Assembly (NCBI RefSeq): GCF_007065885.1
Contig: NZ_CP041409.1
Coordinates: forward strand, 558,001-622,000
Direction of reading: 5' to 3'
Length of the DNA stretch: 64,000 nt
Source: Altererythrobacter sp. TH136
GTDB taxonomy: Bacteria > Pseudomonadota > Alphaproteobacteria > Sphingomonadales > Sphingomonadaceae
The position numbers and the translations under genes are program-made. Below the pieces are notes generated by a model. It saw nothing but the letters and a program-made list of their open reading frames with translations, had not been told where the DNA came from and made no database searches. Positions 43,590 to 54,047 of this stretch are shown in pieces. Within the stretch, counting starts at the first letter, position 1. Each line of letters starts with the position of its first letter.

Positions 43590-44687
43590 TCAGCGCGGAT
43601 CAGCCGCGTCCGGCGCGCCCTGCCCCGGCGGGCGGCTGTCGAACGGTTCGGGTCCGTTGCCCTCGACCGTCCAGCTCTGGCCCTTGCCGAGCAGCTTGGC
43701 GAGGTTGGCGTCCTTGCCCGCGCTCGCCTGCTCCCGTTCCAAGGCCACAGCCGCTTCGAAGGTCGGCATAGGATCGTCGTAGAGCACGCCCAGCGCCATC
43801 GGGAACGGGCCGAACGGCATTTCGACCAGCATGTGGGCGATCGAACGGTTGGTGACATCGTGAACGAGCACGCCGGCCGACTGCCAGTCGCCATCGACGA
43901 CCGGCACCACCATCAGCCGCAACCGATCGCGGTCGAGCGCGATGCCTTGCATGCCGCCCGGCGACTTGTCCGAACCGAACAGCATCGGCTCCCCGTCCTG
44001 CAGCCAGAGCTGGCGGTCCTCCGCGCCTTTTGGCTGGGCGAAGTCGTCGAACACGTCCTTGTTATAGACGACGCAATTCTGGAAAATCTCGATGAACGCG
44101 GCGCCCTGGTGCGCGTGTGCGGCCTTGAGTACCTCCGGCAGGTTCTTCGACACGTCGAATCCGCGTCCGACGAACCGCGCGCCCGATCCCAGCGCGAACG
44201 CAGCGGGACGTGCGGGGTGATCGTAGCTGCCGAGCGGGGTCGAAGGGCTCTTGGTCCCCTCGCGGCTGGTGGGTGAGGACTGCCCCTTGGTGAGGCCGTA
44301 GATCTCGTTGTTGAACAGCATGATCTGCATGTTCACGTTGCGCCGCAGCACGTGCATCAGGTGATTGCCGCCGATGCTGAGGCCGTCGCCGTCGCCGGTC
44401 ACCAGCCAGATGTCGAGTTCTGGATTCGCAAGCTTCACCCCCGTCGCCACCGCGGGCGCGCGCCCGTGGATGGTGTGGAAGCCATAGCTTTCCATGTAGT
44501 ACGGGAACCGGCTGGAGCAGCCGATGCCGCTGATGAACACGGTGGTCGCGGGATTGGCGCCGATCTGCGGCAGGGTGCGCTGCACCGCCTTCAGGATCGC
44601 ATAGTCGCCGCAGCCGGGGCACCAGCGAACTTCCTGATCGGTCTCCCAGTCCTTCAGCGTGGTCTGGAACGGGGTCATGTCGTTCAT
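43590..44687 (-). CDS. korB: 2-oxoacid:ferredoxin oxidoreductase beta subunit
   Basis: 365 residues from ATG 44687, one base after the korA stop. The N-terminus has WCPGCGDYAILKAVQ, and the TPP site shows GIGCSSRFPYYMESYGFHTIHGRA and VTGDGDGLSIGGNHLMHVLRRN. This is the thiamine-diphosphate subunit that, with KorA, oxidises 2-oxoglutarate (or another 2-oxoacid) using ferredoxin. The C-terminal 30 residues are Gly/Pro-rich and unlike the family core. A frame extension upstream lies in korA and is not coding. Confidence 0.92.
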   Translation of the reverse strand: MNDMTPFQTTLKDWETDQEVRWCPGCGDYAILKAVQRTLPQIGANPATTVFISGIGCSSRFPYYMESYGFHTIHGRAPAVATGVKLANPELDIWLVTGDGDGLSIGGNHLMHVLRRNVNMQIMLFNNEIYGLTKGQSSPTSREGTKSPSTPLGSYDHPARPAAFALGSGARFVGRGFDVSKNLPEVLKAAHAHQGAAFIEIFQNCVVYNKDVFDDFAQPKGAEDRQLWLQDGEPMLFGSDKSPGGMQGIALDRDRLRLMVVPVVDGDWQSAGVLVHDVTNRSIAHMLVEMPFGPFPMALGVLYDDPMPTFEAAVALEREQASAGKDANLAKLLGKGQSWTVEGNGPEPFDSRPPGQGAPDAADPR

Positions 44688-44688
44688 G

Positions 44689-46707
44689 TCAGTTGTCCCG
44701 GTCGTGGTGCAGGCGCAGGTCGCGCGGCAGGGTGCCGTCGTCGTGCCCGCTTTCGGGGGTCGGCAGCTGCTGGAGATTGGCGGCGACTTCCCCGCCCTCG
44801 TTGCCGGGGATGCCGTCGAAGTACTTCCCGATCGCGTCTTCCAGTTCGGCGATCTGGAACGGCTGGCCGCTGGTCTTGGTGAGCGGAGTGGCATCGACCA
44901 GATACTGGTCGCGCAGCACCGTCTTGAACTGGCCGGTATTCATTTCGGGCACCAGCACGTTATCGAACCCACGCAGCAACTCGCCCAGGTTCGCGGGCAG
45001 CGGCCAGATGTGGCGCACATGGATGTGGCTGACGGAAAGCCCCTTGCGGCGCGCGCGGCGCACGGCCTGATGGATCGGGCCGAACGTGCTGCCCCAGCCC
45101 ACCACCGCCAGCGTGCCGCTGGTCTCGCCCAGGCACACGTCCTGGTCAGGCACCGCCACGCCGTCGATCTTGTTCTTGCGCGCGTCGGTCATCGCCTGGT
45201 GATTGGCCGGCGAATAATCGATGTGACCGGTGTCGACCGCTTTCTCGATCCCGCCGATGCGGTGCATCAGGCCGGGCGTGCCCGGCTTGATCCACGGGCG
45301 CGCGCCCTTCTCGTCGCGCTTGTACGGGAGGATCTCCCCGGTGCCTTCGCCGTCGACCGCATTGCTGGTCGTCATGAAGGTCTTGGGGAACGCGGTGAAG
45401 GTGGCCGGGTCGGGCACCTTCCACGGCTCGGCCGCATTGGCGATGTAGCCATCGGTCAGCAGCATGACGGGGGTCATGTACTCGGTCGCGATCCGGCACG
45501 CCTCGATCGCGCATTCGAACGAATCGCCGGGGCTGCGCGCGGCGATCACCGGCATGGGCGCATCGCCGTTACGGCCATAGACCGCCTGGTAAAGATCGCT
45601 CTGCTCGGTCTTGGTGGGCAGGCCGGTCGAAGGCCCGCCGCGCTGCGAATTGACGATCACCAGCGGTAGCTCGGACATGATGGCAAGACCCATCGCCTCG
45701 CCCTTCAGCGCGATGCCGGGACCCGATGAGCTGGTGACGCCCAGGCTGCCGGCATAGCTCGCGCCGATGGCGGCGCAGATCGCCGCGATCTCGTCTTCCG
45801 CCTGGAAGGTGGTGACGCCGAATTCCTTGAGCCGCGCCAGGTGATGCAGGATCGCCGAAGCTGGCGTGATCGGATAGCCGCCGAAGAACATCGGCAGGTC
45901 AGCGAGCTGCGCACCGGCGACCAGGCCAAGGCTGACCGCCTCGGCCCCGGTGATCGTGCGGTAGAGCCCGGGATCGCTCGCCACCGGCTCCACGTGAAGC
46001 TGCTGGAGTGGTCCTGCGAGCTCGGCGGTCTCGCCATAGGCATGGCCGGCGTCCAGCGCCGCGCTGTTCGCCTCTGCCAGTTCCGGCTTGGTGCGGAACT
46101 TCGCTTTCAGCCAGTCATGGATGGGCTCGCGCGGGCGGTCGAACATCCAGAGCGCGAGGCCCAGCGTCCACATGTTCTTGCAGCGCAGCGCGTCCTTGTT
46201 GCCGAGGCCGAAGGGCTTCACAGCCTCGACCGTCTGGGCGCTGATGTCGAACGCCAGCACCTGCCACTTGGCGAGACTGTCATCGTCCAGCGGACTGGTT
46301 GCGTACTTGGCCTTTTCCAGGTTACGCTTGGTAAATTCGCCGGTGTCGATGATGACCAGCCCACCCGGCTTCAGCGCCTGGAGGTTGGTCTTCAGCGCCG
46401 CCGGGTTCATCGCCACCAGCACATCCGGCGCGTCGCCGGCAGTCTCGATCGCGGTCGATCCGAAGTTGATCTGGAACGCGCTGACCCCAAACAGCGTCCC
46501 CTGCGGAGCGCGGATTTCCGCCGGGAAATCGGGAAAGGTCGCCAGGTCGTTGCCGGCGAGCGCGGTGGAGAGCGTGAACTGCCCGCCGGTAAGCTGCATC
46601 CCGTCCCCCGAATCGCCGGCAAAGCGCACGACGACGGCTTCGGGATTGGCGGCGGCGGCCGGTTGTGACGTGTCGCCGGAAGTCTGGGCAGCGGCTTGGG
46701 AAGCCAT
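44689..46707 (-). CDS. korA: 2-oxoacid:acceptor oxidoreductase fused gamma/alpha subunit
   Basis: 672 residues. The first part (about 25-215) is the gamma domain (VRFAGDSGDGMQLTGGQF); the second is the pyrimidine-binding alpha domain (MFFGGYPITPASAILHHL, FQAEDEIAAICAAIGASYAG, VNSQRGGPSTGLPTKTEQSDL). This fusion is typical of bacterial KorA. A Gln/Ala/Ser-rich start of 20 residues precedes the domain. The enzyme offers a ferredoxin-linked route parallel to 2-oxoglutarate dehydrogenase. No ferredoxin gene is in the window. Confidence 0.93.
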   Translation of the reverse strand: MASQAAAQTSGDTSQPAAAANPEAVVVRFAGDSGDGMQLTGGQFTLSTALAGNDLATFPDFPAEIRAPQGTLFGVSAFQINFGSTAIETAGDAPDVLVAMNPAALKTNLQALKPGGLVIIDTGEFTKRNLEKAKYATSPLDDDSLAKWQVLAFDISAQTVEAVKPFGLGNKDALRCKNMWTLGLALWMFDRPREPIHDWLKAKFRTKPELAEANSAALDAGHAYGETAELAGPLQQLHVEPVASDPGLYRTITGAEAVSLGLVAGAQLADLPMFFGGYPITPASAILHHLARLKEFGVTTFQAEDEIAAICAAIGASYAGSLGVTSSSGPGIALKGEAMGLAIMSELPLVIVNSQRGGPSTGLPTKTEQSDLYQAVYGRNGDAPMPVIAARSPGDSFECAIEACRIATEYMTPVMLLTDGYIANAAEPWKVPDPATFTAFPKTFMTTSNAVDGEGTGEILPYKRDEKGARPWIKPGTPGLMHRIGGIEKAVDTGHIDYSPANHQAMTDARKNKIDGVAVPDQDVCLGETSGTLAVVGWGSTFGPIHQAVRRARRKGLSVSHIHVRHIWPLPANLGELLRGFDNVLVPEMNTGQFKTVLRDQYLVDATPLTKTSGQPFQIAELEDAIGKYFDGIPGNEGGEVAANLQQLPTPESGHDDGTLPRDLRLHHDRDN

Positions 46708-46879
46708 GGGGTATCCTTGTCACGGCGCCACGCGGCGCTCTTGTCGGCTGGCAGCTAGGCAGCGACCAACTCTCCCACAACCAAGTTTTTCTCCTCCCAC
46801 GGGAAAATGTCGAGTGGAAAAGCGGGCGGCCAGCGCTAATCATCCTCCAACGCAACCGATTGCATAAAGGGACCCGAGG

Positions 46880-47836
46880 ATGGCCGATACCGAACACTAC
46901 GTGCGCGATGACGTCCGCGGCTTCCTGGCGATGCTCGAACAGCTCGGCGGTCCGCAGATGGACGAAATCCCGGTCGACCAGGCGCGCGCGGGCTACGTCG
47001 CGATGAAATCGCTGGCGGAAGTCGATCCGCGCGAATTGCCGGTGAAGCGCGACCTGTCGTGCCCCGGACCCGCCGGTGAAATCCCGCTGCGGCTGTATGA
47101 CGCGCGCGACAATCGCGAGGCCGGGCCGGTGGTCATGTTCTTTCACGGCGGCGGCTTCGTGATCGGCGATCTGGAAACGCACGATGCGTTCTGCACCGAG
47201 CTTGCGATCGGCCTCGACCTGCCGGTGGTGGCGGTCGATTATCGTCTCGCGCCCGAGGCGCCCTTCCCCGCGGCGCCGGAGGATTGCGAAGCGGCGACCC
47301 GCTGGGTGGCATCCAACCCGGCCGAGCTCGGCCGGCAAGCCACCGGCCTCATCACCACCGGTGACAGCGCGGGCGGCAACCTCGCGATCGTGATCGCGCA
47401 GGCGCTGTCCGATCGCCCGGCCGAGGTCCCGGTAATCCTGCAGGCCCCGATCTACCCGGTGGCGAGCGCCGTGGAAGAGACCGGCAGCTTCAAGAGCTTT
47501 GGCGAAGGCTTCCTGCTGACCGCGCGGACGATGGGGTTCTTCTCGAGCAGCTACGCCGCCGACCCGCAGGACAAGCGCAACTATCCCATCCTGCACGACA
47601 ACCATGCGGCTAGCCCGCCGACTGTGCTGATCACCGCGGGGCTCGATCCGCTGCGCGATTCGGGCCGCGAGTATGCCGCGCACCTGATCCAGCACGGGGT
47701 CGACGTGATCTACCTGGAGGCGAAGGGCAACGTCCACGGCTTCATCACCATCCGCAAGGCGGTGCCGAGCGCGCAGGGCGACGTCGAATCGTTCGTGGCG
47801 GCGGTCAAGCTGATGCTGGAACGACACCGTGGCTGA
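46880..47836 (+). CDS. Alpha/beta hydrolase, HSL-like (family IV) esterase
   Basis: 318 residues. The oxyanion-hole motif is FFHGGGFVIGD, the nucleophile elbow is TTGDSAGGNLA, the Asp lies in ITAGLDPLRD and the His in GNVHGFITI. This is the hormone-sensitive-lipase group, active on short-chain esters. No signal peptide. It overlaps rppH by eight bases. The 172-base region between it and the divergent korA contains only a small GC hairpin (GCGCC/GGCGC, 46725-46738) in the korA leader. Confidence 0.92.
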   Translation: MADTEHYVRDDVRGFLAMLEQLGGPQMDEIPVDQARAGYVAMKSLAEVDPRELPVKRDLSCPGPAGEIPLRLYDARDNREAGPVVMFFHGGGFVIGDLETHDAFCTELAIGLDLPVVAVDYRLAPEAPFPAAPEDCEAATRWVASNPAELGRQATGLITTGDSAGGNLAIVIAQALSDRPAEVPVILQAPIYPVASAVEETGSFKSFGEGFLLTARTMGFFSSSYAADPQDKRNYPILHDNHAASPPTVLITAGLDPLRDSGREYAAHLIQHGVDVIYLEAKGNVHGFITIRKAVPSAQGDVESFVAAVKLMLERHRG

Positions 47837-48302
47837 GCTCGGTTACCGCCTGTGCGTCGGGGTGATGATGGTCAATCCTGACGGCAAGGTGTTCGTCGGC
47901 AAGCGGATCGACACCAAGGAAGGCGACTGGTGGCAGATGCCCCAGGGCGGCGTCGATCCGGGCGAGGATCTCGCCGACGCGGCCTTGCGGGAACTGGCCG
48001 AGGAGACCGGTGCCAGCGCGGAGTCGGTGTCACTGATTGGGCGGCTCGACGAGCCGATGCGCTATGACTTGCCCGAAGAACTGATCGGCAAGCTATGGGG
48101 CGGCCAGTATCGCGGGCAGGAGCAGGTGTGGTTCCTGGCCCGGTTCAACGGCGCTGAAGAGGAGCTTGACCTCAATCTTCATAGCGAACCGGAATTCTCC
48201 GAGTATCGCTGGGTCGATCTTGAAGACCTGCCGGACTTGATCGTGCCGTTCAAGAAGCGCGTTTATCGCGCGGTGGTCGAAGGGTTTCGCGCGCTCGTCT
48301 GA
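47829..48302 (+). CDS. rppH: RNA pyrophosphohydrolase RppH
   Basis: 157 residues. The Nudix box is GGVDPGEDLADAALRELAEE, matching the Gx5Ex7REUxEExGU pattern. The N-terminal YRLCVGVMMVNPDGKVFVGKR and WQMPQGGVD are characteristic of RppH, which removes 5' pyrophosphate from mRNA to start decay. The start is GTG at 47829 inside the esterase gene, suggesting coupling. Compact form without the extra C-terminal residues of E. coli RppH. Confidence 0.92.
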   Translation: MAELGYRLCVGVMMVNPDGKVFVGKRIDTKEGDWWQMPQGGVDPGEDLADAALRELAEETGASAESVSLIGRLDEPMRYDLPEELIGKLWGGQYRGQEQVWFLARFNGAEEELDLNLHSEPEFSEYRWVDLEDLPDLIVPFKKRVYRAVVEGFRALV

Positions 48303-48318
48303 CCTGGCGCGGACATGC

Positions 48319-48825
48319 TCAATTCTGCTGAGTCACCACCGCGTCGGGCATCACCGCTTCGGCGGTGAGGACGCGCTGCTGCGGCCCCTTGGCGATGGCG
48401 GCGGCAAGTTCCGCGGTTTCCGCGCACCGATCGCCGCAGATCGACTGCAGCTTGGCGAGGTTGCGGCGCGCTTTTTCGACCGCGCCCTTCTCCACCAGCG
48501 CGGCTCCTTCGCCCGACAGCGCGGCAAGGTTGTCCGGTTCCCGTTCCAGCGCGAGGCGATAGTAACGGATCGCCTTGCCCTGCAATCCATTGAGCCGCGC
48601 GGCTTCCGCCAGGTTGAGGAAGATCGGGGTCGCGGCCGGGTCGATCGTCAGCGCCGCTTCGAAGGCGTCGACTGCTTTCTCAGGCTCACCCGCCGCCAGG
48701 TTCGCGCGTCCTTGCGCCACCAGCGCGGCGGCACGCGGATCGGTTACGTGGTCGTTCCCCTGCCCGACGCTGGCGGTCACCGCGAGAACGGCAGCAAGGG
48801 CGGCGGCGGGAACGGCGTAACGCAT
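48319..48825 (-). CDS. Exported tetratricopeptide-repeat protein
   Basis: 168 residues from ATG 48825; longer frames are not convincing. A signal peptide (RYAVPAAALAAVLAVTASVGQ) is followed by about three TPR units, e.g. LVAQGRANLAAGEPEKAVDAFEAAL and KAIRYYRLALEREPDNL, and two cysteines in SICGDRCAE. Likely a periplasmic scaffold protein; partner unknown. It converges on rppH with 16 bases between stops. Confidence 0.8.
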   Translation of the reverse strand: MRYAVPAAALAAVLAVTASVGQGNDHVTDPRAAALVAQGRANLAAGEPEKAVDAFEAALTIDPAATPIFLNLAEAARLNGLQGKAIRYYRLALEREPDNLAALSGEGAALVEKGAVEKARRNLAKLQSICGDRCAETAELAAAIAKGPQQRVLTAEAVMPDAVVTQQN

Positions 48826-48896
48826 CAGCAACTCCTTCAGGCCCGTCCTTTGATCACGCATCCGGTGTTCAGCGGGCCTGGCCATCGGCGGCATTG

Positions 48897-50078
48897 TTAC
48901 CACGGGCGAGTGAGACGTGCGATGAAAAAGCCGTCCGTGCCATCTGCAAACGGTGCCAGCCGCCATCCTTTCCTGCGCGGGCTACCAAGCGGGAGATCGA
49001 GCGAGTCGGGCACCCACCCGGGGTGCCGCGCCAGGAAGCTTTCGGCCTGATCCGCTCCCTCGGCGTCGAGCAGCGAGCAGGTCACGAACACCAGCCTTCC
49101 GCCCGGCCGCACCAGCTGCGCGCCGATGTCGAGCAGCCGCTCCTGCACCGTAACGAACCGGGCGAGGCGTTCGGGGGTCAGCCGCCAGCGCGCTTCCGGA
49201 TTGCGCCGCCAGGTGCCGGTGCCCGAGCACGGCGCATCGACGAGCACCGCGTCGGCTGTGCCGGCAAACTCGGCCAGCATGGCGAGTTCCTTGCCGGGAT
49301 CGATCAAGCGCGTCTCGATCATGCCGGCGCCGGCCCGCTCGGCCCGGGGGCCAAGCCGGGACAGGCGATTGCGGTCGCTGTCGGAGGCGATCAGCACCCC
49401 GCGATTGTCCATCATCGCCGCCAGCGCCAACGTCTTGCCGCCCGCCCCGGCGCAAAGGTCGATTACCGTTTCACCCGGCTGCGCGGCCACGGCCAGACAG
49501 GCAAACTGGGAGCCGGTGTCCTGCACTTCCACCAGTCCATCGCGGAAGGCGTCCCAGCTTTCGACCGGCGCGCCCGGTTCCACGCGGAGACCGTTCGGCG
49601 CGTCGGTGACGTGCGCGGGAACGGGCAGTTGCACCGTCTCGCGCGCTGCTTTGAGCGTGTTCACCCGCAGATCAAGCGGCGCGCGATCTAGCAAAGCGGC
49701 GGCATCCTTCCCGTCGACTCCCGACGCGGCCAACAGCGCGGCAAGCCAGTCCGGCGCCAGACCGCCCCGGGCAACCGGCTCTCCTTCACGGATCGGTGCC
49801 GGCCCATGCGCCGAGCCGTCGAACAAACCCGCGATCGCCTCGTCATCGCTAGCCAGCGCGAGCATCGCGGCGCGGCCGCTGTCAGGAACGGGACCGGACA
49901 CCCGGATCGCGCGGTATACGAGCTCGCGCACCGCCCGGCGGTCCTTGGATCCGGCGTAGCGGCGGGTGCGAAAGTATTCCGCGATCAGGCGGTCGGCAGG
50001 GGCCCCATCGGATCGCGCCGCCTCGATCACCGCGTCGAGCAACTCGATCGCCGCCTGAACGCGGGCAGCAGGAGTCAT
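48897..50078 (-). CDS. RsmB/NOP-family RNA m5C methyltransferase
   Basis: 393 residues from ATG 50078. The SAM site is VIDLCAGAGGKTLALAA; the catalytic cysteines are in DAPCSGTGTWRRNPEARW and FVTCSLLDAEG. An N-terminal NusB-like region (AAIELLDAVIEAARS...RRAVRELVYRA) supports relation to RsmB, which makes m5C967 in 16S rRNA, although the N-terminal part is shorter than in E. coli. The specific target base is therefore not certain. It lies 19 bases downstream of guaB on the same strand. Confidence 0.88.
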   Translation of the reverse strand: MTPAARVQAAIELLDAVIEAARSDGAPADRLIAEYFRTRRYAGSKDRRAVRELVYRAIRVSGPVPDSGRAAMLALASDDEAIAGLFDGSAHGPAPIREGEPVARGGLAPDWLAALLAASGVDGKDAAALLDRAPLDLRVNTLKAARETVQLPVPAHVTDAPNGLRVEPGAPVESWDAFRDGLVEVQDTGSQFACLAVAAQPGETVIDLCAGAGGKTLALAAMMDNRGVLIASDSDRNRLSRLGPRAERAGAGMIETRLIDPGKELAMLAEFAGTADAVLVDAPCSGTGTWRRNPEARWRLTPERLARFVTVQERLLDIGAQLVRPGGRLVFVTCSLLDAEGADQAESFLARHPGWVPDSLDLPLGSPRRKGWRLAPFADGTDGFFIARLTRPW

Positions 50079-50097
50079 TGGCCGGGCTCGCGCACGG

Positions 50098-51621
<1,524 letters not shown>

Positions 51622-53121
51622 CTAGGGGGCGGCGGGAGTTTTTCCCGCAACGCCCGGCCAGCGTGCCGGATCGGCGAAATGCCGCACCAGCGCTGCGGTC
51701 AGCAACAGGTCGTCGGCCGCTCCGCCCAGTTCCACGCCCGCGGGCTCGTCACTCGGCTGGTGATAGTGCTCGGCGGTATAGCGACCGAGCGGGCCCGGCA
51801 GAGCGAACGCGCTGGTGACCGACACCGCGGGCACATCGCGCTGCAACAGCGCCCAGCCGTCCTGCCGGCGGACATAATCCTGCGCCAGCCGCTCGTCGCT
51901 TTCGCTGCGCCCCATCTGGGCGATCACTTGGAGGATACCGGGATCGAGGCGGGTCAACCCCTTGCCCACGATCGCCACCGGGCTTCCCGCAGGCGCGACC
52001 GCGACCGTATCGAGGTTGAAGGCCGCCACGATCGTGTCGAGCGGGATCGGGGGGTTCTCGGCAAACGCCTGCGCGCCAAGCAGGCCCCATTCCTCGGCCG
52101 TGGTGGCGAGGAAATAAACATCGCGCTCCAGCCGGGGACCGGCGGCAAGGCGCCGGGCGAGTTCCGTCATGACCGCAAGCCCGCTCGCGTTGTCGACCGC
52201 GCCGTTGCAGATGAGATCGGTCGCGGGCGGCTCGGCACAGGTGCCGAAGTGGTCCCAGTGTCCCAGGACCAGCACCGCGCCGGCGCTGGAACGACGGCCC
52301 GGCAACCGCGCGACGAGGTTGTAGGTCCGCACCGTTCCGGGGATGGAGGTGGCCTCGAGCGTGGCCGAAAGATTGAGCGGGGTGGGCCGGAAGTCGTCTT
52401 CGCCAGCCGCCCGCAGCAGGGCCGCCCAGCGCTCTTGTCCCACCAGGGTGCTCATGGCCGCGCGCGACAGGTACCCGTCAATGGCCCCGCCATCGTCCGC
52501 ACCGCCCAGCCGGTAACTGCCACGCCGGCGGTTGGCCGTCAGCCCCGCCAGCTCCCGCTCGTCCATCACCACGGCCAGCACGGCGGAGGCGCCCGCGCTC
52601 AGCAGCGCGTTGCGCTGCTCGACCTGCCCTTCGTGATCCCACAGCATGACCGCAACCCGCCCCGCCAGGACCGACCGGTCGAGTTGTCCGCCCGCCGTGC
52701 CGACAAACACCACGGGCGCACGTTCCACCAGGCCGCGCTGGGCGCTGGTGAACACCGCTGCGTCGCCAGCGGCCAGCGGAATCGCTCGACCCCCGGCAGT
52801 AAACCGCGCAGTGCCGCGCTCCGGCAGGCTAAGCGCCAGCTCCACCGGGGCGAACCACGGGTTGGCGGGATCGTTGGTGCCCGATTCGAGACCCGCCGCC
52901 TGCCACTCGCGCGCCAGGTAGCGGAGCGTCTGCGCCTCACCCTCCGTGCCCGGCCGCCGGCCGCCGAACTCGTCGCTGGCGAGAATGCCGATATGCTTGG
53001 CCAGCGCCGCCTGGATCGCGGCGTTGTCACGCGACAGCGGCGAGGACGCCGGCGACACGGTGGTGCAGCCGGTCACCGCCAGCAGCACCGTCGCCGGGAT
53101 CAGCAGCAACGCGGCGCGCAT
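51622..53121 (-). CDS. M28 family metallopeptidase lipoprotein
   Basis: 499 residues from ATG 53121 with lipobox LLAVTGC, so envelope-anchored. A PA-domain-like insertion (about 105-200) precedes the peptidase core. Two-zinc ligands are visible as GHWDHFG, NGAVDNASG, TTAEEWGLLG, FNLDTVAV and EHYHQPSD in the expected order. This is the aminopeptidase S/Y type that trims N-terminal residues of peptides. Located between guaB and the hydroxybutyrate dehydrogenase-like gene without operon overlap. Confidence 0.9.
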   Translation of the reverse strand: MRAALLLIPATVLLAVTGCTTVSPASSPLSRDNAAIQAALAKHIGILASDEFGGRRPGTEGEAQTLRYLAREWQAAGLESGTNDPANPWFAPVELALSLPERGTARFTAGGRAIPLAAGDAAVFTSAQRGLVERAPVVFVGTAGGQLDRSVLAGRVAVMLWDHEGQVEQRNALLSAGASAVLAVVMDERELAGLTANRRRGSYRLGGADDGGAIDGYLSRAAMSTLVGQERWAALLRAAGEDDFRPTPLNLSATLEATSIPGTVRTYNLVARLPGRRSSAGAVLVLGHWDHFGTCAEPPATDLICNGAVDNASGLAVMTELARRLAAGPRLERDVYFLATTAEEWGLLGAQAFAENPPIPLDTIVAAFNLDTVAVAPAGSPVAIVGKGLTRLDPGILQVIAQMGRSESDERLAQDYVRRQDGWALLQRDVPAVSVTSAFALPGPLGRYTAEHYHQPSDEPAGVELGGAADDLLLTAALVRHFADPARWPGVAGKTPAAP

Positions 53122-53167
53122 CGTTGGCCCCTGTGCGAGTGTGCGAGGGAGAATTCCCGCTGCCAAT

Positions 53168-53923
53168 CTATTCAGTGGTCCAACCGCCGTCGACGCTCCA
53201 GTTGGCGCCGGTGACGTTTTGCGCTTCGTCGCGGCAGAGGAACGTGGCGATCGCCCCGACCTCGTCCGGCTGCACGAACTTCTTGGTCGCCTGTTTCACC
53301 AGCAGGACATCGTTGATGACCTGCTCGCGCGTCATCCCGCGCGCCTCCATCGTGTCGGGAATCTGGTTCTCGACCAGCGAAGTCCAGACATAGCCAGGGC
53401 TGATGCAGTTGGCGGTGATGCCATGCGGCGCGACTTCGAGCGCCACCGTCTTGGTGAACCCGTCGAGCCCGTGCTTGGCGGCGTTGTAGGCGGACTTGAA
53501 CGGCGAGGCGACCTTGGAGTGCGCGCTGGCGGTGTTGATGATCCGCCCCCACCCCTTCGCCTTCATGTGCGGCACCGCGAGCCGGGTGGTGTGAAACGCC
53601 GCCGTCAGGTTCAGCGCGATGATCAGGTTCCACTTGTCGACCGGAAACTCCTCCACCGGCGAGACGTGCTGGATGCCCGCGTTGTTCACCAGGATGTCGA
53701 CCGGCCCCGCGCCGGCCATCAACGCCGCGCACCCGTCTTCGGTGGTGAGGTCAGCCTCCACGTGCGTGGCGTCCAGTTCTGCGCGCAGGTCGGCGATCGC
53801 CTGCTCGTCACCAAAGCCGCTCAGCATCACTTCCGCGCCCTCGGCCCGCAGTGCTCGCGCGATGGCCAGGCCAATGCCCGAAGTGGAGCCGGTGACCAGC
53901 GCGCGCTTGCCGTTCAGGAACAT
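53168..53923 (-). CDS. 3-hydroxybutyrate dehydrogenase-like SDR
   Basis: 251 residues from ATG 53923. Classical SDR with TGSTSGIGLAIA, VNNAGIQHVSPVEEFP, Ser in IINTASAHSKVASPFKSAY and the YNAAKHGLDGFTK pair. The HVSPVEEFP segment, the AHSKVASPFKSAY segment and the LLVKQATKKFVQPDEVG tail are those of D-3-hydroxybutyrate dehydrogenases that interconvert 3-hydroxybutyrate and acetoacetate. This implies use of PHB or ketone-body carbon. No PHB genes are adjacent. Confidence 0.88.
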   Translation of the reverse strand: MFLNGKRALVTGSTSGIGLAIARALRAEGAEVMLSGFGDEQAIADLRAELDATHVEADLTTEDGCAALMAGAGPVDILVNNAGIQHVSPVEEFPVDKWNLIIALNLTAAFHTTRLAVPHMKAKGWGRIINTASAHSKVASPFKSAYNAAKHGLDGFTKTVALEVAPHGITANCISPGYVWTSLVENQIPDTMEARGMTREQVINDVLLVKQATKKFVQPDEVGAIATFLCRDEAQNVTGANWSVDGGWTTE

Positions 53924-54047
53924 TGCACCCCCAGAAGAATTGATCGGCCAACGGCCACGACACGTGCCTTCGCGAAGCGCGTGGGCACTGTCCAGCCATA
54001 TCACGGCTCCGCACGAGAGAACGGGGCGTCACAGCGGGGGAGAGCGC

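Noticed and set aside
53964-53988. GTGCC/GGCAC inverted repeat around TTCGCGAA upstream of ypfJ
   Set aside because: Arms are only five bases in very GC-rich sequence, with no T-run and no positional logic as terminator or operator.
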